Of a DNA stretch of 64,000 nucleotides, positions 16,833-25,188 are shown piece by piece. This DNA comes from Streptomyces aurantiacus. GTDB taxonomy: Bacteria > Actinomycetota > Actinomycetes > Streptomycetales > Streptomycetaceae. The stretch covers positions 3,038,001-3,102,000 of the forward strand of contig NZ_CP114283.1 of the NCBI RefSeq assembly GCF_027107535.1, given 5' to 3'. The notes beneath the pieces are model-generated. The model was not told where the DNA came from. It saw only the letters and a list, made by a program, of their open reading frames with translations, and did no database searches. Both the position numbers and the translations under genes were made by a program. The stretch's first letter is position 1, and every line of letters begins with the position of its first letter.

Positions 16833-17633
16833 GTGCAGGTGGGGCAGGGGCCGGTGGCTGATTCCTTTCCCGGGGAACGGCCCACGCGGCGGATCCTCCG
16901 CGACGAGACGTTGCTCGTACTGGGGGTCTCGCTCGGGGCGAGCGGGGTCTCCGCGCTGATCAGCTTTGTCGGGTCGGTCACCAGACCGGGAGGTCTGAAG
17001 GATCAGGCGGCCACGCTCAACGCCTCGGCCGCGCCCGGCCGTCCGTGGCTCGATCTGGCCTGGCAGCTGTTCGGGATCGCGTCCGCGCTGGTGCCGGTCG
17101 CCCTGGTCGCCCACTTCCTGCTCCGCGAGGGCAAGGGGCTGCGCACGCTCGGCTTCGACCGCACCCGTCCGTGGCCCGATCTGGGCCGGGGCGCCGCGAT
17201 CGCCGCGGTGATCGGCAGCTCCGGTATCGCCTTCTACCTGGCGGCGCGCGGTTTCGGCTTCAATCTCACCGTGGTGCCCGAGGCCCTGCCCGACGTGTGG
17301 TGGAAGTTCCCCGTCCTGATCCTCTCCGCGATCCAGAACTCGGTGCTGGAGGAGGTCATCGTCGTCGGGTATCTGTTGCGCCGCCTCGACCAGTTGGGCT
17401 GGACGCCGGTCTCCGCCCTGGTGGCCAGCTCGGTGCTGCGCGGCTCGTACCACCTCTACCAGGGCATCGGCGGGTTCATCGGCAACATGGTGATGGGCGT
17501 GGTCTTCGTCTATCTGTACCGCCGCTGGGGCCGGGTCGGTCCGCTGGTGGTCGCCCACTCGCTCCTCGACATCGGGGCGTTCGTGGGATACGCGCTGCTG
17601 GCGGGCAAGGTGGGGTGGCTGCCCACCGCCTGA
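16833..17633 (+). CDS. CPBP-family intramembrane protease (Abi/CAAX type)
   Basis: The protein has 266 residues with about seven hydrophobic segments. The family motifs are present: EEVIVVGYLLRRL (EExxxR-like, around residue 172), YHLYQGIGGFIGNMVMG (second motif with His) and VAHSLLDIGAF (third motif with His). CPBP proteins are membrane glutamate proteases related to Rce1. In bacteria their substrates are mostly unknown. GTG 16833 is the likely start with GGCATGCGTGCAG upstream, so the RBS is weak. It is divergent from the VWA protein gene. Confidence 0.85.
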   Translation: MQVGQGPVADSFPGERPTRRILRDETLLVLGVSLGASGVSALISFVGSVTRPGGLKDQAATLNASAAPGRPWLDLAWQLFGIASALVPVALVAHFLLREGKGLRTLGFDRTRPWPDLGRGAAIAAVIGSSGIAFYLAARGFGFNLTVVPEALPDVWWKFPVLILSAIQNSVLEEVIVVGYLLRRLDQLGWTPVSALVASSVLRGSYHLYQGIGGFIGNMVMGVVFVYLYRRWGRVGPLVVAHSLLDIGAFVGYALLAGKVGWLPTA

Positions 17634-17680
17634 GCGGAGCGGCCGGCACCTGCGCGGCATGTCGGGGGCGTGAGGAGTGA

Positions 17681-17710
17681 GGGGCGTACGAGCCGGTCGT
17701 ACGCCCCTTT
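17681..17710. terminator. Bidirectional hairpin terminator
   Basis: GGGGCGTACGA and TCGTACGCCCC form an 11-bp perfect stem with a 5-nt loop followed by TTT, between convergent genes. Confidence 0.85.
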
Positions 17711-17737
17711 GTGCTGTTCACGGCCTGCTCGTGCCGG

Positions 17738-18556
17738 TCACACGAGCAGGTCGCCCTCGATCACGGTGACCGCACGGCCGGAGAGGAACGTGCGCTCGCC
17801 CCTGAGCTCCGTGCGGACCCGTCCGGAGCGGGACGAGGCCTGGAGGCCGGTGAGTTCGGCCCGGCCGAGGCGCTCGGACCAGAACGGGGCGAGGGCCGTG
17901 TGGGCGCTGCCGGTGACCGGGTCCTCGTCGATGCCGATGTTCGGGAAGAAGCAGCGGGAGACGAAGTCGTAGCCCCTGGAGGGATCTTCGGCGCGGGCCG
18001 TCGCGATGATGCCTCGTTCCGAGTGGCGGCCGAGGGCCACGAGGTCGGGGGCCAGGCCCAGGACCGTCTTCTCGTCGGCGAGTTCGACGAGCAGGTCGCC
18101 GATGTCCGGGCCGGTGTCGTGCGTGGTGAGCGGCTCGGCGCCCAGGGCCTCGGCGACGCCCGGCGGGTTCGCGACGGCGGTGAGCGGGGCGGTCGGGAAG
18201 TCCATCGTGATGGAGCCGTCGTCGAGCGCGGTCGCGACGAGCACACCGCTCCTGGTCGCGAACCGTACGGGGCCCCGCGCCGCCCCCGTGGTGGCCAGCA
18301 CGTGAGCGGTGGCGAGTGTCGCGTGGCCGCACATCGCGACCTCGGCGGCGGGGGTGAACCAGCGAAGTGCCCAGTCGGCGTCACCGCCCTCCGGGAGGGG
18401 GTGGGCGAAGGCCGTCTCGGCGTGGTTGACCTCCAGTGCCACGTTCTGCAGCCAGGTGTCGTCCGGGAAGGACGTCGAGGCGTCGAGGAGGAGGACCCCG
18501 GCCGGGTTGCCGGCGAAGGGGCGGTCGGTGAAGGCGTCGACGATACGAATCCGCAT
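17738..18556 (-). CDS. PhzF-family isomerase-like protein
   Basis: The protein has 272 residues. It shows the PhzF/diaminopimelate-epimerase-like fold: MRIRIVDAFTDRPFAGNPAG at the N-terminus with VNHAETAFAHP (E near residue 44, the usual catalytic glutamate) and the later FFPNIGIDEDPVTGSAHTAL. AAEVAMCGHATLATAHVL is the second half-site signature. PhzF isomerises a phenazine precursor, but most family members have unknown substrates and there are no phenazine genes here. GTG 18562 is an alternative start two codons upstream. Confidence 0.9.
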   Translation of the reverse strand: MRIRIVDAFTDRPFAGNPAGVLLLDASTSFPDDTWLQNVALEVNHAETAFAHPLPEGGDADWALRWFTPAAEVAMCGHATLATAHVLATTGAARGPVRFATRSGVLVATALDDGSITMDFPTAPLTAVANPPGVAEALGAEPLTTHDTGPDIGDLLVELADEKTVLGLAPDLVALGRHSERGIIATARAEDPSRGYDFVSRCFFPNIGIDEDPVTGSAHTALAPFWSERLGRAELTGLQASSRSGRVRTELRGERTFLSGRAVTVIEGDLLV

Positions 18557-18751
18557 GCGCACGACGTTATGCGCGGATCGGAGGCGTCGGCCAAGGCCAA
18601 TTCGCGACCGGTGGACCGGTGCTGGGTCCTGCCGGTGATCGCGGGCGGTGGACAGGCGGCGGGATCGGGGCGCGGCGCTCCTGACCTGGGCGGCAAGGGG
18701 AGGCTGCGTTCATTTGTCGGCAGAACCTTGTCGCGCGACCTATTCCGATAT

Positions 18752-18781
18752 ATCGTTGACGCATCGCGACAGATCAACGAT
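18752..18781. promoter_or_regulatory. Candidate PadR operator
   Basis: ATCGTTGA (18752-18759) and TCAACGAT (18774-18781) form a perfect inverted repeat around a 14-nt spacer, and CGATATATCG just upstream (overlapping at 18747-18756) is itself a 10-bp palindrome. The site lies immediately before the padR-like gene, which suggests autoregulation. Confidence 0.6.
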
Positions 18782-18798
18782 GGAATGGAGTGATGGCG

Positions 18799-19434
18799 AT
18801 GCGTTCCCATGGAGAGGAATACGGACCGGGCTTCGGCCCCGGTCACGGTCGTGGGCACGGCCACGGCGGGCCCGGTCGGGGCGGCTTCGAAGGGCGGCGT
18901 GCGGCCTTCGGTCCCTTCGGGCCCGGCTTCGGCGGTCCCGGATTCGGTCCGGGCCCCTGGGGCGGGCGCGGAGGCCGGGGCGGACCGCGCGGCAGGGCGC
19001 GGCGCGGCGACGTACGCGCATCGATCCTGGCGCTGCTCAAGGACCGGCCCATGCATGGTTACGAGATGATCCAGGAGATCGCCGAGCGCAGCGGAGGGGC
19101 GTGGAAGCCGAGCCCCGGCTCGGTGTACCCCACCCTTCAGCTGCTGGAGGACGAGGGCCTGATCAGCAATGCGACCGAGGGCGGCAAAAAGCTGTTCTCG
19201 CTGACCGAGGAGGGTCGCGTCGCCGCCGACGAGGGAGCGGAAGCGCCCTGGGAGGACGCGGGGCGCGGGGTCGACTGGGAGGCGCTGAGCGACATCCGGC
19301 AGGCCGGCTTCGGCCTGATGGAGGCGTTCGGGCAGGTCTGGAAGACCGGCAGCAAGGAGCAGCGCGAGAAGGCGCTGGCCGTCATCAACGACTCGCGCAA
19401 GAAGCTGTACCTGATCCTCGCCGACGAGGACTGA
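18799..19434 (+). CDS. PadR-family transcriptional regulator
   Basis: The protein has 211 residues. A glycine/histidine/proline-rich N-terminus of about 70 residues (GHGRGHGHGG repeats) precedes the PadR winged helix: RASILALLKDRPMHGYEMIQEI, WKPSPGSVYPTLQLLEDEGLI and GKKLFSLTEEGR. A C-terminal helical segment mediates dimerisation in the family. The His/Gly-rich head could bind metal. ATG 18799 fits best with GGAG 8 nt upstream; GTG 18790 and ATG 18793 are alternatives. PadR regulators usually repress exporters or detoxification genes, but no such gene is downstream; the palindromes upstream suggest it controls itself. Confidence 0.88.
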   Translation: MRSHGEEYGPGFGPGHGRGHGHGGPGRGGFEGRRAAFGPFGPGFGGPGFGPGPWGGRGGRGGPRGRARRGDVRASILALLKDRPMHGYEMIQEIAERSGGAWKPSPGSVYPTLQLLEDEGLISNATEGGKKLFSLTEEGRVAADEGAEAPWEDAGRGVDWEALSDIRQAGFGLMEAFGQVWKTGSKEQREKALAVINDSRKKLYLILADED

Positions 19435-19467
19435 TGGCCCGGTTCACCCGGCCGAACAGGCCGCGTC

Positions 19468-19497
19468 CAGGGGTGCCTCGGCTTCGAGGTACCCCTG
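19468..19497. terminator. Bidirectional hairpin terminator
   Basis: CAGGGGTGCCTCG pairs with CGAGGTACCCCTG (one G-T pair) around a GCTT tetraloop between two convergent genes. Confidence 0.75.
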
Positions 19498-19531
19498 ACG
19501 TGTGTGCCGGAGGGGGGTGTGGTGGAGGCCT

Positions 19532-19960
19532 CTAGGCAACCAGCCCGCCCAGTTTGCGCAGGGACTCGTTGAGGGCCGCCGTCGCCGAGTCCTTCAGCTT
19601 GCCCGCCATCAGCGAGACGGCGGCGCCCGTGAACTCGCCGTCGATACGGACCGTGGTGGCCTCGCCCTCGGGGGCCAGCGTGTAGCGGGTCGCGACGATC
19701 ACGGACATCGGCCCCTTGCCGCGGATCGCGAACGTCCGGGCCGTCTCCAGCTCCTCGATGGTCCAGTTGACCTCGGCGGGGAAGCCCATGAGCTTCATGT
19801 TCTCCTCGAAGGTGCCGCCCACTTCCAGGACCTGGGGGCCGCCCTTCGGGAAGCTGGTGTGCGTGGAGTTCCACTCCCCGTACGAGGAGAAGTCCGTGAG
19901 CTGCGCCCAGACCTTCTCGGGGGGCGCCTCGATCCGTGCTTCCGCGCTGACTTCGGCCAT
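19532..19960 (-). CDS. SRPBCC (polyketide cyclase/dehydrase-like) protein
   Basis: The protein has 142 residues and the START/Bet v1-like pattern: EARIEAPPEKVWAQLTDFSSY at the N-terminus, GEWNSTHTSFP, then an alternating strand region and the long C-terminal helix (KLKDSATAALNESLRKLG). These proteins bind hydrophobic ligands in a deep pocket. ATG 19960 with GGGGTGG upstream is the start. There is no partner gene to suggest the ligand. A CTGATGAACCGTCAG near-palindrome lies about 90 nt upstream. Confidence 0.87.
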   Translation of the reverse strand: MAEVSAEARIEAPPEKVWAQLTDFSSYGEWNSTHTSFPKGGPQVLEVGGTFEENMKLMGFPAEVNWTIEELETARTFAIRGKGPMSVIVATRYTLAPEGEATTVRIDGEFTGAAVSLMAGKLKDSATAALNESLRKLGGLVA

Positions 19961-20048
19961 GCGGCCACCCCTTCGTCTCGGGCGCTGCGCCGGGCGCAGC
20001 TGCCTACGGTGTCGCGGAACGTAGCCGCAGGGGCCTGAACATTCAATA

Positions 20049-20063
20049 CTGATGAACCGTCAG
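20049..20063. promoter_or_regulatory. Near-palindrome CTGATGAACCGTCAG
   Basis: The site lies upstream of the leftward SRPBCC gene. It matches 11 of 15 positions of the perfect palindrome at 29201-29215, so both may bind the same TetR-like regulator. Confidence 0.35.
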
Positions 20064-20113
20064 GAAATGGGGAGGCCGTTGCCGCCGCGAGCGGTGACGC
20101 GCGGCGACTCCGC

Positions 20114-20395
20114 TCAGCCGACGCGCCGTATCACCGCCGCGTCGAACAGGTCCCACGCGCGCGGGAAGGGGCCTTCGTCGTGGCAGTGCCACGCCTCCCA
20201 GAACAGGTCGGCGAGCAGTGCGTCCTCAGGGGCGTAGACCCGGTACACGTACTGTCTGCCGTCGACCGACGGCAGGGCCACCAGCCAGCACCTGCTCTCC
20301 ATGTCCCTGTGGACGAGCGCCCGAGCGACGTGGTTGCGCTGGGGGCGCGGGCCCGAGTGGCGCACGCCCCCGAGGCGGAAGCGGCGCGGTGTCAT
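20114..20395 (-). CDS. Hypothetical protein, 93 residues
   Basis: The protein has a basic N-terminus (TPRRFRLGGVRHSGPRPQRN) and an aromatic-rich remainder with CWLVALPSVDGRQYVYRVYA and LFWEAWHCHDEGPFPRAWD. There is no signal peptide or membrane span. I do not recognise a named domain. Host-like codon use and an isolated position between two rightward/leftward units support a real gene. Starts downstream of 20395 are possible. Confidence 0.6.
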   Translation of the reverse strand: MTPRRFRLGGVRHSGPRPQRNHVARALVHRDMESRCWLVALPSVDGRQYVYRVYAPEDALLADLFWEAWHCHDEGPFPRAWDLFDAAVIRRVG

Positions 20396-20499
20396 CCGTA
20401 AGGAGGAGGGAGCGGCTACCGGCGCACACCCTGCGCCGGACGCGAAAATGCTTCCTCACGAGGATGACCGGACGCCGGGCAGCTGATGAGGTGGGGGAT

Positions 20500-21033
20500 G
20501 TGCAACACCGTACCCCCCATCAGCAGGCCACCGAGCGAGGCTCGGTCGGCGTGGACGCGGACGCCCGGATCGGCGCGGCGCTGGCAGCCGTGGTCGCCGG
20601 AGCGCGCAGACGGGCGCTGCGGGACGGGGACCGGCAGATCGACACGGCTCATCTGCTGCACACGCTCCTGGAGTCGGACCCCGAAGTGCGCGAGCTCTTC
20701 GGAGGCGGCCCGCAGATCGCCCGCCTGCTCGGCTACCTCGTGCAGCGCAGCATCGGGTACGGCCTCCGCTGGCAGGGCTCCGTCGAGGACTCGGGAGCCG
20801 TGCCGACGGTGACCGGCGACGGGTGGTCGCCGGTGGCGGCCGCGGTCATGACGGCCGCGTACGAGCGCGCCACGCGGCGGGGTGACCTGCTCGCGGAAGG
20901 AGTCGACCTGCTCGCCGCGCTCATCACCGAACCTGAGTCGCGGGCCGTGGAGGTGCTGGGGCGCGCGGGGGTCGACGTGCGGGAACTGCTGGCGCGCCTG
21001 GACGGTGCGGCCGGTCGGGGCGTCGAGGCCTGA
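20500..21033 (+). CDS. Clp N-terminal-domain protein (ClpA/ClpC N-domain, no ATPase)
   Basis: The protein has 177 residues. It contains two Clp-N repeats: ARIGAALAAVVAGARRRAL with IDTAHLLHTLLESDPEVREL, and SPVAAAVMTAAYERATRRGD with EGVDLLAALITEPESRAVEVL. There are no Walker motifs, so it is a stand-alone N-domain, as found several times in Streptomyces. It might bind ClpC-type adaptors or substrates or act as a sensor. GTG 20500 with GGGGG upstream is the start; the longer frame from 20218 overlaps the opposite gene. Confidence 0.82.
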   Translation: MQHRTPHQQATERGSVGVDADARIGAALAAVVAGARRRALRDGDRQIDTAHLLHTLLESDPEVRELFGGGPQIARLLGYLVQRSIGYGLRWQGSVEDSGAVPTVTGDGWSPVAAAVMTAAYERATRRGDLLAEGVDLLAALITEPESRAVEVLGRAGVDVRELLARLDGAAGRGVEA

Positions 21034-21272
21034 GGTTCTCCGGCCCGAGAACTCCGAACCGGCCCACGTGCTCGCCGGGGCGCGCCCCGGGCACCGGCGC
21101 TCAGAGCCGGGTGGGGCCGGTCCCGATGCGCCCGTACGGCATGCCCGCTTGGAACACCCAGTCCTGGAACGCCCACTCCGGTGCTTCGACGTGCCGGGAG
21201 CCGGCCCGTCCAGTCGATGAGACAGGTGTCAATGGGGGTGACGCTCATGTCGTCGCCTGTCATCATGTGCCG

Positions 21273-22334
21273 GTGCATACGTCAGAGAGCAGTCAGGGCA
21301 ACCGCGGCAGGGGCGTCGGGCTGGGGCTCGCGCTCGGGTCCGCGGTGGCGTTCGGTGGATCCGGTGTCGCCGCCAAGCCGTTGATCGAGGCGGGCCTCGA
21401 CCCCCTGCATGTGGTGTGGCTGCGCGTCGCGGGCGCCGCGCTGGTCATGCTGCCGTTGGCCGTGCGCCACCGGCGGCTGGTGCGCGAACACCCCGCGCTG
21501 CTCGCCGGATTCGGCCTGCTGGCCGTCGCCGGCGTCCAGGCCTTCTACTTCGCCTCGATCTCCCGGATACCCGTCGGGGTCGCGCTGCTCGTCGAGTACC
21601 TCGCGCCGGCGCTGGTCCTCGGCTGGGTGCGGTTCGTGCAACGCCGGCCCGTCACCCGTGCCGCCGCCCTCGGGGTGGTCCTCGCCGTCGGCGGTCTCGC
21701 CTGCGTCGTGGAAGTGTGGGCGGGGCTGAGCTTCGATGTCCTCGGACTGCTGCTCGCACTCGGCGCCGCATGCTGCCAGGTCGGCTACTTCGTCCTGTCC
21801 GACCAGGGCAGCGACGCGGGCGAGGAGGCGCCGGCCCCGCTCGGCGTCATCGCGTACGGACTGCTCGTCGGTGCGCTGGTCCTGACGGTCGTCGCGCGGC
21901 CGTGGGGCATGGACTGGTCGGTCCTCGCGGGCCGTGCGGACATGGACGGAACGGCCGTCGCGGCCTCGTTGCTGCTGGGCTGGATCGTGCTGATCGCGAC
22001 CGTCGTCGCCTACGTGACCGGCGTCCTGTCGGTGCGCAGGCTCTCGCCCCAGGTGGCGGGAGTCGTGGCGTGCCTGGAGGCGGTCGTCGCGACCGTGCTC
22101 GCCTGGGTCCTGCTCGGCGAGCACCTCTCGGCGCCCCAGATCATCGGCGGCGCGGTCGTGCTGTGCGGCGCCTTCATCGCGCAGACCTCCACGCAGGCCA
22201 AGACCTCGCAGACACCGGCGGAGGCTTCGCGGACACCGCAGGAACCGGGGGCGGGGAAGGGCTCGCAGGAACCCGGGGCGCGTGCCGCGGGGGACACCGA
22301 AAGGGAGTTGTCGGGACGGGGAACCGCGCTCTAG
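21273..22334 (+). CDS. EamA-family transporter (DMT superfamily)
   Basis: The protein has 353 residues with two EamA repeats and ten predicted membrane segments, e.g. LALGSAVAFGGSGVAAKPLI, AALVMLPLAVR, FGLLAVAGVQAFYFASISR and the second repeat ending LEAVVATVLAWVLLGEHLSAPQIIG. Family members export amino acids or metabolites. A hydrophilic tail of about 50 residues rich in T, Q, P and G follows the last helix and looks unstructured. GTG 21273 is chosen because the family start LALGSAV follows shortly; the frame from 21111 contains unrelated sequence. Confidence 0.87.
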   Translation: MHTSESSQGNRGRGVGLGLALGSAVAFGGSGVAAKPLIEAGLDPLHVVWLRVAGAALVMLPLAVRHRRLVREHPALLAGFGLLAVAGVQAFYFASISRIPVGVALLVEYLAPALVLGWVRFVQRRPVTRAAALGVVLAVGGLACVVEVWAGLSFDVLGLLLALGAACCQVGYFVLSDQGSDAGEEAPAPLGVIAYGLLVGALVLTVVARPWGMDWSVLAGRADMDGTAVAASLLLGWIVLIATVVAYVTGVLSVRRLSPQVAGVVACLEAVVATVLAWVLLGEHLSAPQIIGGAVVLCGAFIAQTSTQAKTSQTPAEASRTPQEPGAGKGSQEPGARAAGDTERELSGRGTAL

Positions 22335-22337
22335 GGT
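22308..22337 (+). promoter_or_regulatory. Promoter of the leader peptide and the downstream EamA gene
   Basis: TTGTCG (22308-22313), an 18-nt spacer and TAGGGT (22332-22337) end 7 nt before ATG 22345. Transcription would start at or next to the ATG. The -35 region lies inside the end of the preceding transporter gene. Confidence 0.5.
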
Positions 22338-22344
22338 GCTGATC

Positions 22345-22386
22345 ATGCATTCGAACGCTCTCGTTCTTCCGCCTCCGGCCGCCTGA
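22345..22386 (+). CDS. Putative 13-residue leader peptide
   Basis: ATG 22345 to TGA 22386 encodes MHSNALVLPPPAA. It sits 7 nt after a TAGGGT box, so it would be translated from a leaderless transcript. A hairpin GCCCGGCC/GGCCGGGC (22405-22423) follows, and about 300 nt of untranslated sequence separates it from the EamA gene at 22688. The run L-P-P-P is a known type of ribosome-slowing sequence. This fits an attenuation leader. It is inference; no leader family is identified by me. Confidence 0.5.
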   Translation: MHSNALVLPPPAA

Positions 22387-22404
22387 GCGGGCCGTCCGGA
22401 ACCC

Positions 22405-22423
22405 TCGCCCGGCCACCGGCCGG
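22405..22423 (+). promoter_or_regulatory. Hairpin after the leader peptide
   Basis: GCCCGGCC-ACC-GGCCGGGC is a perfect 8-bp stem 18 nt after the leader peptide stop. No T run follows. It could be part of an attenuator or anti-attenuator fold. Confidence 0.5.
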
Positions 22424-22687
22424 GCGCGCCGGTGCTGCCCGCGGACGAAGTCCGAGGACCCTCCGTGCCGAAGCGACAGCCGTGCTCTCGGCGACGTCGC
22501 GTTCACATCGACTGCCATCTCCGTGGCTACCGCCGTGCTCGTGGTGATCGCCGTGTTCGTGCCGCCTGCCGCGCGTGACGTCCGCCCGTTTCGCGGCGGC
22601 GCACGCCGCCGACGTGGCTGACGTGCTGTCCGTACGGCGCGGGACGTGGTCCTTTCCCGAACTTCTGCGGATCTGCGGAGAGAACAC

Positions 22688-23707
22688 GTGTCGAATGCCG
22701 TCTCCGGCCTGCCCCTCGGGCGAGGCCTCCTCTACCTGACCGTCGCGGGCGCCGCCTGGGGCACCGCGGGCGCGGTCGCCGCGCTCGTCTACCGCTCGAG
22801 CGACATGGGTCCCGTCGCTTTGTCCTTCTGGCGCTGCGCGGGCGGCCTGGCCCTGCTGCTCGCCGTCCGGTCGCTGCGACGCCGGGCATGCCCTCGCGTA
22901 CGGCCCCGGCTGCGTACGCGCCTGCTGCGGACCGGCGCCACGGGCGTCGGGCTGGCGGTCTTCCAGACCGCGTACTTCGCCGCCGTCGAGGCCACCGGAC
23001 TGGCGGTGGCCACCGTCGTCACCCTCGGCGCCGGGCCTGTGCTCATCGCGCTCGGAGCGCGGCTGACCATGGGAGAGCGGCTCGGACGGGCCGGATACGC
23101 CGCCGTCGCCGGGGCCCTCGCCGGGCTCGCGGTGCTGGTGCTCGGCGGCGGGGGCGCGACGGTCCGGCCGTGGGGGATCGCGCTCGCGGTCGTCTCCGCC
23201 GTCGGCTACTCCGTCATGACGTTGCTGACCCGCTGGTGGGGGCGTGGCGGTGGGGTCGACGCGTCGGCCGGCACCGTGGGGGCGTTCGCCGTCACGACCT
23301 TGTGCCTGCTGCCGTTCGCCCTCGTCGAGGGACTGGTACCGCACACCGCCGAACCTGTCAGGGTCGTCGCGCTGCTGGCGTTCGTCGCGGCTGTCCCGAC
23401 CGCCCTCGCCTACGCCCTGTACTTCGCCGGCGCGGCCGTCGTCCGCTCGGCCACCGTCTCCGTGATCATGCTCCTCGAACCCGTGAGCGCGGCGGTGCTC
23501 GCCGTCGGGCTGCTCGGCGAGCGGATCACCGCGCCGACCGTCGCGGGCACGCTGCTGATGCTCGGATCGGTCGCGGGGCTCGCGGTCGCCGAAGCGCGGG
23601 GCACGGGGACCGCCGGGACAGTGCCCGAGCAGGCACCGGCGCCGCTCCGTCCGCGTCTCCACGATGCCCGCGGGTCGCAGGACCCCGGACTCGGCGAGCG
23701 CGTATGA
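22688..23707 (+). CDS. EamA-family transporter (DMT superfamily) behind the leader region
   Basis: The protein has 339 residues. GTG 22688 has GCGGAGAGA upstream. Ten hydrophobic segments are arranged as two EamA repeats, starting [19 protein letters not shown] and ending with [23 protein letters not shown] and [18 protein letters not shown]. The hydrophilic C-terminus is short. It has a 350-nt 5' region with a leader peptide and hairpins, so its expression may respond to translation of that peptide. It is adjacent to another EamA transporter, but sequence identity between the two is low outside the family motifs. Confidence 0.88.
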   Translation: MSNAVSGLPLGRGLLYLTVAGAAWGTAGAVAALVYRSSDMGPVALSFWRCAGGLALLLAVRSLRRRACPRVRPRLRTRLLRTGATGVGLAVFQTAYFAAVEATGLAVATVVTLGAGPVLIALGARLTMGERLGRAGYAAVAGALAGLAVLVLGGGGATVRPWGIALAVVSAVGYSVMTLLTRWWGRGGGVDASAGTVGAFAVTTLCLLPFALVEGLVPHTAEPVRVVALLAFVAAVPTALAYALYFAGAAVVRSATVSVIMLLEPVSAAVLAVGLLGERITAPTVAGTLLMLGSVAGLAVAEARGTGTAGTVPEQAPAPLRPRLHDARGSQDPGLGERV

Positions 23708-23771
23708 CCAGCCGCGCGGGCCCACCCCTGTAGGGCCCGCGCGGCACGGTCATTCACGGGGAGACCCGGTG

Positions 23772-24404
23772 TCAGGCCCGGCGCCGCCTCAGCAGATGCG
23801 CTCGCGCCGCCGCGTCCCCGGGACCGTCCCTCTCGGACAGTTCGTCCGCGACACGGTTCTGGATTTCCTCCGACCGGTGGCTGGCGTACTTGAACTTCGC
23901 CCGTACGTCGGTCACTTCGAGCCGCAGGCCGCGAATCCCGGACAGCAGCCGGCCGTACGGGTCCTCCCCGACGGCCACGCCGGCCGAGCCGCCCTCCGGC
24001 TGGAAGTGGCCGACCTGGCGGTTGAGGAGCTCGGCCTTCTCCGCGGGGTCGTCCACCACGTGGGCGGTGCAGCGGAGCTGGACGGCGGCGTAGAAGCTCG
24101 TCGGGGTGCCGTGGTCCGACGGGGCGTCGGGCGGAGCCTGCCAGGGGCCCGGCACGAACACGTAGTCGTCGACCACGCTCAGCGTCACGAGCGGATCGGC
24201 CCGGAGCGCGGGCCACAGCGGGCTCGGGCGGGCCAGGTGGGCGAGGACCTCACCGCGCTCGGCGTCGTGGACGAAGTGGACGGGCTGGACGTGCGGCGGC
24301 TCACCGGGCAGGCCGTTCACCGCGAGCTGGCCGAAGTCGTGGACGGCCAGCCACTGCTGCCACTCGGCGTCGTCGAGGGACGCGTCCCAGGGATGAATGA
24401 GCAT
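23772..24404 (-). CDS. FMN-binding PaiB-family protein
   Basis: The protein has 210 residues. The N-terminus MLIHPWDASLDDAEWQQWL, then HVQPVHFVHD, GEVLAHLARPSPLW and QLRCTAHVVDDPAEKAELLN correspond to the PaiB/FMN_bind_2 family, a split-barrel FMN fold. The central part around SGIRGLRLEVTDVRAKFKYA is the conserved signature of the family, ending in KYASHRSEEIQNRV. Bacillus PaiB is described as a negative regulator of sporulation and protease genes; catalytic function is unclear. Its ATG overlaps the stop of the upstream PNPOx gene by one base (TGATG), so both are one operon. Confidence 0.88.
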   Translation of the reverse strand: MLIHPWDASLDDAEWQQWLAVHDFGQLAVNGLPGEPPHVQPVHFVHDAERGEVLAHLARPSPLWPALRADPLVTLSVVDDYVFVPGPWQAPPDAPSDHGTPTSFYAAVQLRCTAHVVDDPAEKAELLNRQVGHFQPEGGSAGVAVGEDPYGRLLSGIRGLRLEVTDVRAKFKYASHRSEEIQNRVADELSERDGPGDAAARAHLLRRRRA

Positions 24405-25081
24405 CAGAGCGTCGTCAGGTAGTCGGGCACCTCGATGCCGGGCGCCAGGTCGTCGGCCGCCACGGGAGCTCCGTAGCTCGTGCGGACCGGGAGGACGCCG
24501 GTCCAGTGGCGCAGCCCGAGGTCCTCGGGTTCGTCGTTCGGCCCGCCGGTGCGCAGCTTGGCGGAGACCTCGGCGAGGTCCAGGCGCAGTACGGCGGTGG
24601 CGGCCAGCTCCTTGGCGTTGGCGGGCCGGGAGTCGTACGAGCGGCCGGGCACCACGTGGTCGACCAGCGCGTCCAACGCCTCCCGCTTCTCGTCCGGGTC
24701 CGTCACCTGGTGCGCCACGCCGTGCACCACCACCGAGCGGTAGTTGATCGAGTGGTGGAACGCCGAGCGGGCCAGCACCAGCCCGTCGACGTGCGTGACC
24801 GTGAGGCAGACCGGCAGCCCCGGGTCGGCCTGTCCCGCCATCCGCAGCGGACGCGAACCCGTCGAGCCGTGCACGTAGAGCCGCTCGCCGACCCGTCCGT
24901 ACAGCGTGGGAAGCACGACCGGCGCCCCGTCCCGGACGAAGCCGAGATGGCCCACGTACCCCTCGTCGAGTATCGAGTGCACCATCTCGTGGTCGTACGC
25001 GGCGCGGTCCCGGGAGCGGGTGGGGACGGTGCGGTCGGTCGGGGTGTAGGTGGCGGGGTGCGGGGCGGCCGTCTCCGTCAT
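24404..25081 (-). CDS. Pyridoxamine 5'-phosphate oxidase-related FMN-binding protein
   Basis: The protein has 225 residues. After a disordered N-terminus, the split-barrel flavin fold is seen in YDHEMVHSILDEGYVGHLGFV, APVVLPTLYGRVGERLYVHG and HHSINYRSVVVHGVAHQV. The stretch YVHGSTGSRPLRM is typical of the PNPOx-related family near nitroimidazole/FMN binding proteins. It is the first gene of an operon with PaiB and lies divergent from a MocR-type PLP-dependent regulator, a frequent partnership that suggests control by the vitamin B6 state. Confidence 0.88.
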   Translation of the reverse strand: MTETAAPHPATYTPTDRTVPTRSRDRAAYDHEMVHSILDEGYVGHLGFVRDGAPVVLPTLYGRVGERLYVHGSTGSRPLRMAGQADPGLPVCLTVTHVDGLVLARSAFHHSINYRSVVVHGVAHQVTDPDEKREALDALVDHVVPGRSYDSRPANAKELAATAVLRLDLAEVSAKLRTGGPNDEPEDLGLRHWTGVLPVRTSYGAPVAADDLAPGIEVPDYLTTL

Positions 25082-25165
25082 GGTGCTCTCCAGGTCAGCG
25101 TCGTCATCTGTTCTCGCAGGTGCGCGGTGGGCTCGGGCGCGCCGTGCTCGCCTTGCGCCCCGTAT

Positions 25166-25177
25166 TGCACTAGTGCA
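25166..25177. promoter_or_regulatory. 12-bp perfect palindrome between MocR regulator and PNPOx gene
   Basis: TGCACTAGTGCA is self-complementary. It ends one base before the TACTCT box (25178-25183) that fits a -10 element for the MocR gene, 5 nt before its GTG. It is a good candidate operator for the divergent pair. Confidence 0.6.
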
Positions 25178-25188
25178 TACTCTGCTTT

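Noticed and set aside
14868..17660. 930-residue frame on the minus strand extending the VWA protein upstream
   Set aside because: The upper third is antisense to the CPBP membrane protease gene and has no RBS; ATG 16637 with GGGAGGGG and a signal peptide right after it is the natural start.
21111..21272. N-terminal extension of the first EamA transporter
   Set aside because: Extension has no membrane or family similarity and no RBS; GTG 21273 is followed directly by the first helix.
22343..23725. His-rich minus-strand frame across the leader region and EamA gene
   Set aside because: It is opposite a full transporter; the His-rich look comes from repeated GTG/CAC triplets in the leader.
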